Source of the DNA: Sphingobacteriaceae bacterium
GTDB taxonomy: Bacteria > Bacteroidota > Bacteroidia > B-17B0 > Aurantibacillaceae
DNA length: 64,000 nucleotides
Assembly (NCBI GenBank): GCA_016709575.1
Contig: JADJMM010000017.1
Location: 91,005-155,004, forward strand
Direction of reading: 5' to 3'
Shown here: positions 49,655 through 58,892 of the stretch, in pieces
Layout of the letters: every line of letters starts with the position of its first letter
Position numbering within the stretch: position 1 is the stretch's first letter
Made by a program: the position numbers and the translations under genes
The notes under the pieces: model-generated
The model's input: only the letters and a program-made list of their open reading frames with translations
Told to the model about the DNA's origin: nothing
Databases searched by the model: none

Positions 49655-51924
49655 GGACGAATTAAGAGGAAAGAAGGTGTTTCTTTTTCTCCCATTACAA
49701 TATCTTTCGAGAACACATTAAAGCCATCAATACTTAAAACAATAAGGTTGTGCTCGTATATGGAAATGATATCCCAATCTTTACGGCTAATTAATTGCAT
49801 GTTGTTTGGTGCGTAATTTTCTAAATTGGTAATCTCTTCTTTAATTTCAGTATTGGCTTCAATAATACCGTTATAATCTACAATAGCAATATGCACATTA
49901 CTGTTCTTGATGATTTTTTTGGCGTAGAATAATAAAAATACATCACTAATAGAAACAATAGGTAATAATACTTTCTCCACCTGATCCATTTCATGATCAA
50001 TAAAAATACCAACCGGAATTTTACTATTATTTATAAATGCATTCGATTTCTCGTCGAGAATATTCTGCGTTTTAAAACTATTACTTCTACCTGTTAAAGT
50101 GCCTAATAATTTATCCGGACTCAAAGCATTCGCTGTAATACCAATGAATTGTCCTAGTAAAGTGCCTTCAAAAACCGATTGTCCAACACCCACTAACATT
50201 AAATCGTAAGCACCGGAATTGGCGTCGCTTAAAATTTCTTCGCTTACATCGTTACTTACTTTGTAAGTGGTACTAATACTTAAGCCAATTTTGTTAGCTT
50301 CAGATTTAATAGGTTTAAAACTTTCTTTCTCGTATTCTGCCAGTTGGTATTGGTTAATATCAGCACTTGGCGTAACGTGAAGTGCCATAATTTCGGTTGA
50401 GTTTTTCGAATAGCCGGAAACGAGATTAGCCACACGCGCTAATTTTTTACCGCTTTGAGGATTCGCAAAAGATAAAAGTATTCTGAATTTTTGTTTGGTT
50501 TTTGCAACAACCTCTTCAACATCTTTTCTAAAAACGTAATTAATTAAATCTAGCGAAGGACCGGTCATAAATGTCGTAAACAAGGCCATTAAAACCATGA
50601 TGGCAAAAATTTCGGGACTTAAAATTCCTAAATCGTAACCAATGTTTAATACCACTAATTCCATTAAACCACGGGTATTCATAAACGCACCAATGGATAA
50701 ACTGGTTTTCCAACTGTTACCAACTAATTTAGCAGCCAACATGCTGCCACCAAATTTACCGAGGATAGCGATGCCGATTACGACTGCACAAGTGTACCAA
50801 AGGTGTTCTGTATTTAATAAACCAATTTGTGTACGTAAACCGGTGAATACAAAAAACAGGGGTAAGAATAATCCTAAAGAAACAGACTCAATTTTTTCGA
50901 TGATTAACCTACGGAAATTAATAGATGGTGGCATAATAGCCCCTGCTAAAAATGCCCCAAATAAAGGGTGAATACCTAAAACTTCAGTTGTAAGAGATGA
51001 AATTAAAAGTATTCCAAAAATAGTAGCAACAATATTTAAACTTAAAGATTCTTTATTGGAATATACTTCACCAAACTTTTTAAGAAAGGGCTGAACTAGT
51101 TTAATCATTAAGATTAAATAGATTATCGATAAACCGATGGTGAATAAAGCTCCTGTTATAGTTCCCGCTTTTACAATTGCAATTACCGCCGCTAAAATAC
51201 ACCAGGCTGTAATGTCGTCTGATGCGGCACAAGTAATAGCTAAAGTGCCTAATTTGGTTTTTGTAAGATTACGTTCCTGTATAATTCTTGCCATTACGGG
51301 AAAAGCCGCAATACTCATCGCAATTCCCATAAATAAAGCAAAAGAAATAAAATCAACCGTTGGCGGTGCAAATTCTTCGTAAATAAAAAACGAAAGACCA
51401 AAACCCATAGTGTAGGGGATGATGATACCAATATGGCTAATCACTAAAGCATCTGTTGTTTTTGTTTTCAGAACTTTAAAATCCAATTCCATTCCAATAA
51501 CGAACATGAAGAGCACTAAACCAATCTGACTTAATAACTGCAAATTCCCCAATGATTCTTTCGGAAACATAAAGGTGCTGAATTCAGGTATCCACATTCC
51601 TAAAAGTGATGGACCAAGAAAAATACCAGCTAAAATTTCCCCAATAACAGTGGGCTGACCAATTTTATTAAATAAAAATCCGAAAGTACGGGCCGTGAAA
51701 ATGATTGTCAAAATCTGCAATAGCAAAATAGCCATTGGATGCTTTACGTTATCCTTAATGGTCTCATTAAAGTGATACAATAAAGATTCATTTGAAGAAA
51801 CTGTTTTTTCGGTTATAGTTCTACCTGTTTCAAGTGTTTTGCCGTGATTAATGAGGAAATAAATGACGAAAGCAAATACGCCGATTACTGTAACATAGAG
51901 AATTATTTTTTTGTAATCTTTCAT
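49651..51924 (-). CDS. Cation:proton antiporter, CPA2/KefB-like, with extended C-terminus
   Basis: 757 residues from ATG 51924 (a TTG at 51954 would add ten). One signal-anchor helix (IILYVTVIGVFAFVIYFLI), a soluble stretch, then a twelve-helix CPA2 domain (about 65-460): IGQPTVIGEILAGIFLGPSLLG, ASDDITAW with the paired Asp near 236-237 for cation and proton binding, and NTRGLMELVVLN. The C-terminal 270 residues form Usp-like alpha/beta halves (KFRILLSFANPQSG; DLMLVGVGQSVFEGTLLGQ). It likely exchanges Na+ or K+ for H+. Overlaps the thiamine-binding gene by four bases tail to tail. Confidence 0.9.
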   Translation of the reverse strand: MKDYKKIILYVTVIGVFAFVIYFLINHGKTLETGRTITEKTVSSNESLLYHFNETIKDNVKHPMAILLLQILTIIFTARTFGFLFNKIGQPTVIGEILAGIFLGPSLLGMWIPEFSTFMFPKESLGNLQLLSQIGLVLFMFVIGMELDFKVLKTKTTDALVISHIGIIIPYTMGFGLSFFIYEEFAPPTVDFISFALFMGIAMSIAAFPVMARIIQERNLTKTKLGTLAITCAASDDITAWCILAAVIAIVKAGTITGALFTIGLSIIYLILMIKLVQPFLKKFGEVYSNKESLSLNIVATIFGILLISSLTTEVLGIHPLFGAFLAGAIMPPSINFRRLIIEKIESVSLGLFLPLFFVFTGLRTQIGLLNTEHLWYTCAVVIGIAILGKFGGSMLAAKLVGNSWKTSLSIGAFMNTRGLMELVVLNIGYDLGILSPEIFAIMVLMALFTTFMTGPSLDLINYVFRKDVEEVVAKTKQKFRILLSFANPQSGKKLARVANLVSGYSKNSTEIMALHVTPSADINQYQLAEYEKESFKPIKSEANKIGLSISTTYKVSNDVSEEILSDANSGAYDLMLVGVGQSVFEGTLLGQFIGITANALSPDKLLGTLTGRSNSFKTQNILDEKSNAFINNSKIPVGIFIDHEMDQVEKVLLPIVSISDVFLLFYAKKIIKNSNVHIAIVDYNGIIEANTEIKEEITNLENYAPNNMQLISRKDWDIISIYEHNLIVLSIDGFNVFSKDIVMGEKETPSFLLIRP

Positions 51925-52018
51925 AAAACCGAATACGTATTTACAGTAATACAAAAGTATTAAAAGAAAGCTTTGTTTTTAGGTATGAGCTAATTAATTA
52001 TGAGGTTTGGTGGACTTA

Positions 52019-52636
52019 TTAGCACTTAAGGTACTTCCAGTTACGGATTTTGCCTTCCGACATCCATTGAATTGCTGTTTTGAGTCGGGAATCGCGGGTT
52101 GTTTCGGTCTTGGCTTCCTTTACCCAGGTAACGTACTCCTTTTTCTGACTATAAGTGAAATTCTCGAAAGTATTAAGGGCTTTTTTGTTTTTACTTAAAG
52201 CGGTTTTAAAATAAGCCGGAATTTTAAGAGGTGTTTTAGATTTAGGAGTCGCTTTATTCAGTTTTTCGCCTTTATCAATTAAAGCCATAGCTTCTTTTAT
52301 ATAGGCAATTATTATTTTATCGGAAGGAAAATCTTTTACTGAAGTCAGCTTTCCTAAATGTCCCATGCCCTCCCTTTCTTCACCACGACGCAGTATTTTA
52401 TTCGGGTCTTTCATTTTGGATTCTAACCAAAACCCAAAAGAGCAATGGTGTTTAAAGGCGGCCATGTGGCATAAATTCCCACCCTTATACATAAAAAATG
52501 GAAAACTCCATTTAAACGTTTCTTCAACATCCGGACAAGCCTTATGCACCAATTCCATTATATGCCACAAAATAGGTTTGGCAAAGTCGGCTGACATTGT
52601 AATGTAGTCGTCTACTTTTTTATTAGGTACTGCCAT
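52019..52636 (-). CDS. YdeI/OmpD-associated family protein with DUF1801 domain
   Basis: 205 residues. N-terminal DUF1801 fold (VDDYITMSADFAKPILWHIMELVHKACPDVEETFKWSFPFFMYKGG in parts; FKWSFPFF is the hallmark) and a C-terminal YdeI/OmdA helix-rich part (FENFTYSQKKEYVTWVKEAKTETTRDSRLKTAI in parts). Family members are linked to bacteriocin and stress resistance; activity unknown. It starts eight bases after the 54-residue membrane protein gene stop. Confidence 0.88.
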   Translation of the reverse strand: MAVPNKKVDDYITMSADFAKPILWHIMELVHKACPDVEETFKWSFPFFMYKGGNLCHMAAFKHHCSFGFWLESKMKDPNKILRRGEEREGMGHLGKLTSVKDFPSDKIIIAYIKEAMALIDKGEKLNKATPKSKTPLKIPAYFKTALSKNKKALNTFENFTYSQKKEYVTWVKEAKTETTRDSRLKTAIQWMSEGKIRNWKYLKC

Positions 52637-52644
52637 TTTTTAAA

Positions 52645-52809
52645 CTAAAAAAGATAACACATTAGATAAATAATCGCCCAAACACCAACAAAAGTAGAAT
52701 AGGTGTATAAAGCCGGTTTATGTTGTTTTAAATCTTTCTTTATTAAAACCCTGTATAAGAGCCAAAGTACAAAAGCAAACGCTATTAATATGCCGCCGTA
52801 AATTCTCAT
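52645..52809 (-). CDS. Small two-pass membrane protein (54 aa)
   Basis: ATG 52809, stop at 52645. The sequence reads MRIYGGILIAFAFVLWLLYR, a charged loop VLIKKDLKQHKPALY and a second helix TFVGVWAIIYLMCYLF, so two membrane spans with both ends probably inside. It lies eight bases upstream of the YdeI-family gene on the same strand. Short Bacteroidota membrane proteins of this shape are common. Not reported by callers with a 60-residue cutoff. Function unknown. Confidence 0.6.
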   Translation of the reverse strand: MRIYGGILIAFAFVLWLLYRVLIKKDLKQHKPALYTYSTFVGVWAIIYLMCYLF

Positions 52810-52951
52810 GGTATTTTTTTATAAATGTAAAAAGAAATAATGGATATGAAAATTGAACCTGGTATTCCAATGAGTAATATCACTTAAATAACTAACCTTT
52901 AACGGAAGAAGTCGTATAATTAGGTATATCATTGTATTAAAATTGGAAACT

Positions 52952-53287
52952 ATGGAAGATCAAAAACATTTTGGAGATAAATTGGTAGCAGCTATGAAAC
53001 AAGCCGCAGCCGAATTAGAGGCATTGCAAGTTCAAGCTGCACTTGGAAAAGCAGAAGCAAAAGACAAAGCTGAAGAGTTAAAAGGGAAGTTTAATGATCT
53101 TATTCAAGATGCGAAAGTGAAAGTTGACAAAGGCGAAGCGAAATTTGAAAAACTGAAAGGTAAACTTGAACATCTGGAAGTTCAATTGGCTTTAGGTAAA
53201 GCAGAAGCTAAAGAGGTTATCGCAGAACAGAAAAAGAAAATTTCAAACACTATTCACGAAATTGAAGAGTTCTTTAGTAAGCTTTAG
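52952..53287 (+). CDS. Lysine/alanine-rich coiled-coil protein with internal repeat
   Basis: 111 residues from ATG 52952 (TTG 52943 is an alternative). The chain is a continuous helix rich in A, E, K with two related units: QVQAALGKAEAKDKAEELKG near residues 26-45 and EVQLALGKAEAKEVIAEQKK near 77-96, separated by about 50 residues. No signal peptide. Similar helices are seen in LEA-like and other stress or scaffold proteins, but I do not recognise a family. Faces the convergent serine hydrolase, seven bases apart. Confidence 0.6.
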   Translation: MEDQKHFGDKLVAAMKQAAAELEALQVQAALGKAEAKDKAEELKGKFNDLIQDAKVKVDKGEAKFEKLKGKLEHLEVQLALGKAEAKEVIAEQKKKISNTIHEIEEFFSKL

Positions 53288-53294
53288 AAGCAAA

Positions 53295-54711
53295 CTATTG
53301 CAAAAACTTCAAAATCCCAATAGCTACCTGATCAACCGGATTGCCTGAATTTCCTAATACAACAGCGGCGACATCTTTACTTTTAATAAATCCGCAGAAG
53401 CTGCTAAAGCCTGCTGTTCTTCCGTTATGCCAAATTAATTCGTTACCTTTTTTTGTTGTGGTAATGTGCCAGGCTAATGCCACGTTATTTCTTTTATCAC
53501 TGTAAGTGGTTTGATGCGATAATTTAAAGGCAGGATTGGTTTCTTCTAAATTAGCTTTCGTGTATTTCATCATGTCTTCACTGGTCGAACGAATCCCTCC
53601 TGCACCTGCTAAAGCACCCAAATCCCAATACTGAACTTCAGAACCATCAAAACCATAGCCTTTCGCAAAACGTAATGTATCTGTAACATTTATTTTTGTA
53701 TCATTCATACCAAGTGGCGTGCAAATGTATTCTGTAATTAATTCTTCATACGTTTTGTTGTAAGCTTTCTCTTCTATAATCCCTAAAAATCCCATTCCTA
53801 AATTAGAGTATTCGTTTTTTACTCCCGGTAATGTATCAGGTGCCATCTTTTTCATATAAGCATAAACCATGTCCTTACTGTAGTTTTTATAAGGGTTTTG
53901 TTCTGTATAATTCGGTTGGGAAATTAAATCAAAAGGAATACGGTGCACGCGACCACTATGGTTTGCTAAGTGTACCAATTCAATATCTTTTCCGTTGTAA
54001 GCTAAATTTTTGTACTCATCACCTAAATGTTTTTTTACAGCATCATTTAATCCTAGTTTTTTATCATTAATCGCTTGCGCAAATAAAACACCTGTAAACG
54101 TTTTACTCACTGAACCAATTTCATAAATGGTTTTGTTGCTCGGTAAAACATTAGCGCCCCGTTTCACATTACCATAATTGTAATAACTTATTTTTTATTT
54201 TGATAAACCGCAATACTCAAGCCGCAATTGGCAGGATTACTCATAAAATCTTTTACAATCGAATCCATTTTTAAATCCAACGGATTGCTCTTGGGATTAT
54301 CGTTTGTATAGTTTCAGTTTCTAATTGTGGCGGCGAAGTCATTTTAGGAGGAAGCCATTGCATAAAAGTTATTTTCCCTTTCACATCACAGCCTAAAATC
54401 AATTCTAAATCACCACTTAAACAAGAAGCTGTGAAAATATGATAATTCACTTTTTGGTCTTTATAATTCAATGATTGAATGTTTGAACAATAGTTTTTGG
54501 AAATGCTTGTCAGAAAATCAACCAAATCAGTTTCGCTTAATTGGCTCTGAAAATTGGCATCCATCAGTTTATAAATGCCTTTATAGTTTTTTGCATTAAA
54601 CTCCTTTTTAACCAAATCAGCCACTTTTATATGTTTGGCCTTATCTGCCGCTTGGGCAGAAGCTAAAAAAGTAGCCAAAACCATAATAAAACTCAGAAAA
54701 ACACGTTGCAT
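53295..54711 (-). CDS. Serine hydrolase (beta-lactamase class C-like) with N-terminal DUF3887-like domain (two frameshifts)
   Basis: One secreted protein of about 471 residues, broken at 54312-54314 and 54191-54196 (one base missing in each run). Restored, QLETENYTNDNPKSNPLDLK and QNKKISYYNYGNVKRGANV bridge the pieces. Signal peptide MQRVFLSFIMVLATFLASAQA, a small alpha/beta domain with FNAKNYKGIYKLMDANFQ (DUF3887-like), then the penicillin-binding fold: SVSK catalytic tetrad start, YSN second motif (EYSNLGMGF) and WHNGRTAGF as third motif. Likely an esterase, D-amino peptidase or beta-lactamase-like enzyme; class C motifs do not decide which. Confidence 0.85.
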
Positions 54712-54825
54712 ACTTTAAACCTTTTTGATTTGTTACGTCAAAGTAAAGAATAAATCTAAACAGGCTGAATTATTTTATTTAAATGGCAAATTTTAAGAAT
54801 AAATCAGGTATTTTTAGGGTTAAAT

Positions 54826-55488
54826 ATGATTAAGCAATTTTTTAGTTTAATAATTTGTTTTTCACTGGTAACACAGGCCTTTGCCCAGGATAAAGAACCT
54901 TTGCCTCTTTTTAGTATCCGTGGTTCCTGTGCTATACCTAAAATTATTGGGAGCGAGGCGTTCCGTATTAGTTTTTTAGGCGTTTATGATGCGGGTTTGA
55001 CTTTAAATTTAAGTCTTTCAAAAAAAGTAACTGTTGGAATAGGGTATAAGAATGCCATGTTCAACACCACTTCGTTTTTTAAAGCAAAAGATTTAAGCAC
55101 TAAACTTTATGTTCATGATGCTGTAGTGAGATTCGGTTTTGATCATATAACCGGACCGAAAAGTTTTATTAGTCTTTCTGTTAACGGCGGTTATGGTGTT
55201 GGACAATACCAAGCTGTGAAAGCAGCACGCGATAGTTTAAATGGAAAATACCCAACGCAATTTGGTTCTATTTTTTTACGTCCCGAGTTCAGCGCTAATT
55301 TTTTAGTGGAAGATAATTTCGCCTTCGGTGTTTACATCGCTTATAATATGATGTTAACGAGTTACGACCCGCGTTTAAATACATTCGATACTTACGAGAA
55401 CTTTAGTAAATACAAGAATAAAGCCAATATGGGTTGGATATCTTTCGGTTTCAATTTCTATTACGGTCCAAAAAAGAAAAAAGCTTAG
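54826..55488 (+). CDS. Outer-membrane beta-barrel-like protein
   Basis: 220 residues. Signal peptide MIKQFFSLIICFSLVTQAFAQ, then alternating hydrophobic strands (VTVGIGYKNAMF, FISLSVNGGYGVGQY, NFAFGVYIAYNMM, GWISFGFNFYYG). The protein ends in an aromatic strand, FGFNFYYGP, then a basic tail. It looks like a small eight- to ten-stranded barrel. It stands 12 bases before the TonB receptor gene and could be part of that operon. Function not known. Confidence 0.65.
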   Translation: MIKQFFSLIICFSLVTQAFAQDKEPLPLFSIRGSCAIPKIIGSEAFRISFLGVYDAGLTLNLSLSKKVTVGIGYKNAMFNTTSFFKAKDLSTKLYVHDAVVRFGFDHITGPKSFISLSVNGGYGVGQYQAVKAARDSLNGKYPTQFGSIFLRPEFSANFLVEDNFAFGVYIAYNMMLTSYDPRLNTFDTYENFSKYKNKANMGWISFGFNFYYGPKKKKA

Positions 55489-55499
55489 CGCCTTGAATT

Positions 55500-57941
55500 T
55501 TGAAAACAGCTTTTAAAATATTTTTTCTTTTCATTTCCCTCCCCATATTTTCTCAAAACTTAACTATTAGCGGTTACGTTAAAGATAAATCAAACGGCGA
55601 GAGCGCACCGGGTGCAACTATCTTAATCAAAGAAATTAATAAAGCGACTTCTGCTAATCAATACGGTTTTTATTCTTTAACCGTTCCAAAAGGACAATAC
55701 ACTATTGCGTTCACATTATTAGGTTACCAAACATTTACGCAAAGTATTAATCTCGAAAAGAATATTAGTCTTAATGTAAATTTAAATTCTGCCGAGGAAC
55801 AATTAGGTGAAGTTGAAGTTTCAACTGATAAACCTGATCACAATATTAAATCATCACAAATGAGCGCCATTACTATGGACATGGCGGAGATTAAAAAAAT
55901 CCCTGCTTTTATGGGAGAAGTTGATATTTTAAAAACCATACAATTAATTCCCGGTGTAAAATCGGCGGGCGATGGTAATAGCGGTTTTTATGTTCGTGGT
56001 GGTGGACCAGATCAAAATTTAATTTTATTGGATGAAGCGCCCGTTTACAATGCCTCGCATTTAATGGGATTCTTCTCTGTGTTTAATGGCGATGCCATAA
56101 AAAATGTAAACTTAATTAAAGGCGGTATGCCTGCTCAATACGGTGGAAGATTATCTTCTGTGCTCGATATCTCCATGAAAGAAGGAAACAATCAAACGTT
56201 TCACGCAACAGGTGGAATAGGAGTAATTGCATCTCGCTTAACAATTGAAGGCCCACTTAAAAAAGATAAATCTTCTTTTATTATTAGCGGTCGACGTACT
56301 TACATTGATGTTTTATCGAAACCATTTTTAAACCGGGTTCACCTTTTGCAGGAACATCTTATTTCTTTTTACGATTTAAATGCGAAAATAAATTATAAGT
56401 TTTCTGATAAAGACCGCATTTTTTAAGTGGTTATTTTGGTCGCGATATTTTTTAAGTTTAATGATGTTGAAGCCAAATTTAAAACTACAATTCCCTGGGG
56501 AAATGCAACAGCCTGCTTACGTTGGAATCATTTATTTAATTCAAAATTATTTTCTAACGCTTCGGTTATCTTCACCAATTACGATTTTGCGTTTAGCGCT
56601 TTGCAGGATAATTTTGAACTCACTATTAAATCCGGTATCAAGGATTGGAATTTTAAATATGATGTCAATTATTTCCCCAATCCGCGTCACAACGTAAAAG
56701 TGGGAGTCAATTATATTTTTCACACATTTATTCCAACCAGCGTATCCGCACAACAAGGCGATACGAAATTTGACTTAGGAAGTGTAATTAAATTATACTC
56801 TCACGACGCCGCTGCTTATGCGGGTGATGATTGGGATATTACCGAAAAACTTAGAGTAAATTACGGTTTACGTTTCAGTTACTTTGCCAAGTTGGTCCGT
56901 TTACCCGTTACAAAAAGATACATTTGGCAAACCTTCTGATACTGTTGTTTATAAACGCGGCAAAAAAGTAATTGATTATAGCGGTTGGGAACCTCGTGTT
57001 TCGATGCGTTATGCGTTTACAAAATCATTCTCCGTTAAGGCTTCTTACACTCGAAATTATCAATACATACATTTAGCAACTATGTCGTCGGTTAGTTTAC
57101 CAACTGATGTTTGGATGCCCTGTACGGAAGTAATTAAACCGCAAATTTCAACGCAATATGCTTTAGGTGTATTTAAAAATTTCAAGGATAATAATTACGA
57201 ATCATCTATTGAAATTTATTATAAGGACATGCAAAACCAAGTGGATTATAAAGAAGGTGCTCAGCCTTCTGATAATGTTTATGATAATCCGGATAACGCA
57301 TTTACGTATGGAAAAGGTTGGGCTTACGGTGCAGAATTCTTTTTGAAAAAACGCGAAGGCAAATTTACAGGCTGGATTGGTTATACTTTATCATGGACTT
57401 GGCGTCAATTCAAAGAAATTAATTATGGCATTCCATATTTAGCAAAATACGACAGGAGACATGATGCTTCTTTAGTTTTAACTTATGATTATGATAAACA
57501 ATGGAATTTCGGCTTGGTGTGGGTGTACGGTACAGGCAACAGAGGCACTTTACCAAATGGTTTCTTTATTTATGAAGGAAGTATAAGTAACGATTATGGC
57601 TTACGTAACTCTTACCAATTTCCCGATTATCACCGAATGGATTTAAATATCACGTTTACGCCCGACCGACAAAAACATTTAGTGCGTAAAAAAATGCGGG
57701 TGGAGCAACGTTATGCTAAAAAAGGAAAAGACGCTAGTAAAATTGTTGTTCCTCGTAAATGGTTAAAAATTACGAAAACAGTTACACCTTAAGTATTTTT
57801 AATGTGTACAACCGTTACAATCCGTACTTTATTTATTACAACAAGAGCGGTGATTTTTTAAATGGGAATTTATCAGTAACAGCAAGACAAGTGTCCTTGT
57901 TCCCGATATTACCAAGTGTAACCTGGAATTTTAAATTTTAA
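55500..57941 (+). CDS. TonB-dependent receptor with CarboxypepD_reg-like domain (several frameshifts)
   Basis: About 813 residues in four pieces. TTG start at 55500; signal peptide KTAFKIFFLFISLPIFSQN; carboxypeptidase regulatory-like beta domain (ISGYVKDKSNGESAPGATILIKE) at 20-110; plug domain (GFYVRGGGPDQNLILLDEAP and YGGRLSSVLDISMKEG) and a barrel. Breaks: run at 56419-56424 (one T short, LSGYFGRD follows), near 56446-56451, near 56884 (one C short, FAQVGPFTRYKKD restored), near 56916 (A run) and at 57761-57762 (one G short, KWVKNYENSYTLSIFNVYNR). It takes up a ligand through TonB. The DUF4249 lipoprotein follows at once; such pairs are common in Bacteroidota. Confidence 0.9.
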
Positions 57942-57942
57942 G

Positions 57943-58812
57943 ATGATTAAGAATTGTAAAATATATTTATGGACTCTGCTACTTGTAATTGCAATTACAG
58001 GCTGTAGAAAAAACATAAAAGTAAAATTACCGGAGTATAAACAGAAGGTGATAATTGAAGCGAGTATTGAAACCAATGGATATGCTTACGTTTTACTTTC
58101 CTATTCAATTCCCTTTTTTGGGGATTTTGATTTTTCGCAGCCGGGTAATGCATTTATAAAGGGTGCATTTGTGACTATAAGTGATGGAACGCAAATTGAT
58201 ACGCTAAAAGAATTAGATCCCAACACGGGATATTATTATTTAGGTTCTAAAGTAAAAGGGGTACAAGGTAAAACGTATTATTTGGAAGTAACCGTAAATG
58301 GAAAAACTTACAAAGCCAATACATTTATACATCCGCCTGTTGCATTAGATAGTTTATATTTTAAAGGGGAAAAAGATACTTTAGGTTATATGTGGGCGCA
58401 TATTACCGAGCCCGCAGGATTAGGAAATAATTACCGTTGGTTTGCCAAACGTTTAAATCGTGGCGATGTGTTTTATGCTGCTCCGTTTAACTCAGTGTTT
58501 GATGATAAATTTGTGGATGGAAAAGATTTTCATTTTGCTTATGATAGAGGTCCGCAACCTAACCAAATACAAGATTTTAAAGATGACCCTGAAGAAGGTT
58601 GGTTTAAGCGCGGCGATACCGTTGTAGTTAAATTCTGTACCATTGGTCGCCCCGAATACAATTTCTGGTATTCATATTATCTTAACAAATCCAGTAACGG
58701 AAATCCATTCTCCGCCCCAACCAATATTGTGAGTATGACCGCCGGAGAAGATGTTATGGGCGGATTTTTTGGATATTCACCAAGTTTTGATACATTAGTA
58801 ATACCGAAATAG
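57943..58812 (+). CDS. DUF4249 outer-membrane lipoprotein
   Basis: 289 residues. Lipobox near residue 21 (VIAITGC, then RKN), so an outer-membrane lipoprotein. DUF4249 landmarks: VKLPEYKQKVIIEASIE (first strand), PFNSVFDDKFVDGKDFHF, YNFWYSYYLNKSSNGNPFS, APTNIVSM and GEDVMGGFFGYSPSF. It is probably the surface partner of the TonB receptor in the same operon, which ends one base earlier. The cognate ligand is not readable. Confidence 0.88.
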   Translation: MIKNCKIYLWTLLLVIAITGCRKNIKVKLPEYKQKVIIEASIETNGYAYVLLSYSIPFFGDFDFSQPGNAFIKGAFVTISDGTQIDTLKELDPNTGYYYLGSKVKGVQGKTYYLEVTVNGKTYKANTFIHPPVALDSLYFKGEKDTLGYMWAHITEPAGLGNNYRWFAKRLNRGDVFYAAPFNSVFDDKFVDGKDFHFAYDRGPQPNQIQDFKDDPEEGWFKRGDTVVVKFCTIGRPEYNFWYSYYLNKSSNGNPFSAPTNIVSMTAGEDVMGGFFGYSPSFDTLVIPK

Positions 58813-58891
58813 GTTTGATTGTTTAATGTTTGGATGTTTAATGTTAACACCAAGCAAACATCAAACAAGTAAACATAAAACATTCAAACAT
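58813..58891. repeat. Inverted low-complexity spacer (TTTGGATGTTTAATG)
   Basis: Left part carries GTTTAATGTTTGGATGTTTA, right part carries inverted relatives (AAACATAAAACATTCAAACA), so the spacer can fold back on itself. Same word family as 7039-7089. It joins the DUF4249 and zinc-ribbon genes. Confidence 0.55.
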
Positions 58892-58892
58892 C

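Noticed and set aside
53295..54711. A short secreted protein followed by a signal-less beta-lactamase
   Set aside because: Two one-base repairs fuse them with the signal peptide in place, giving a sensible secreted enzyme.
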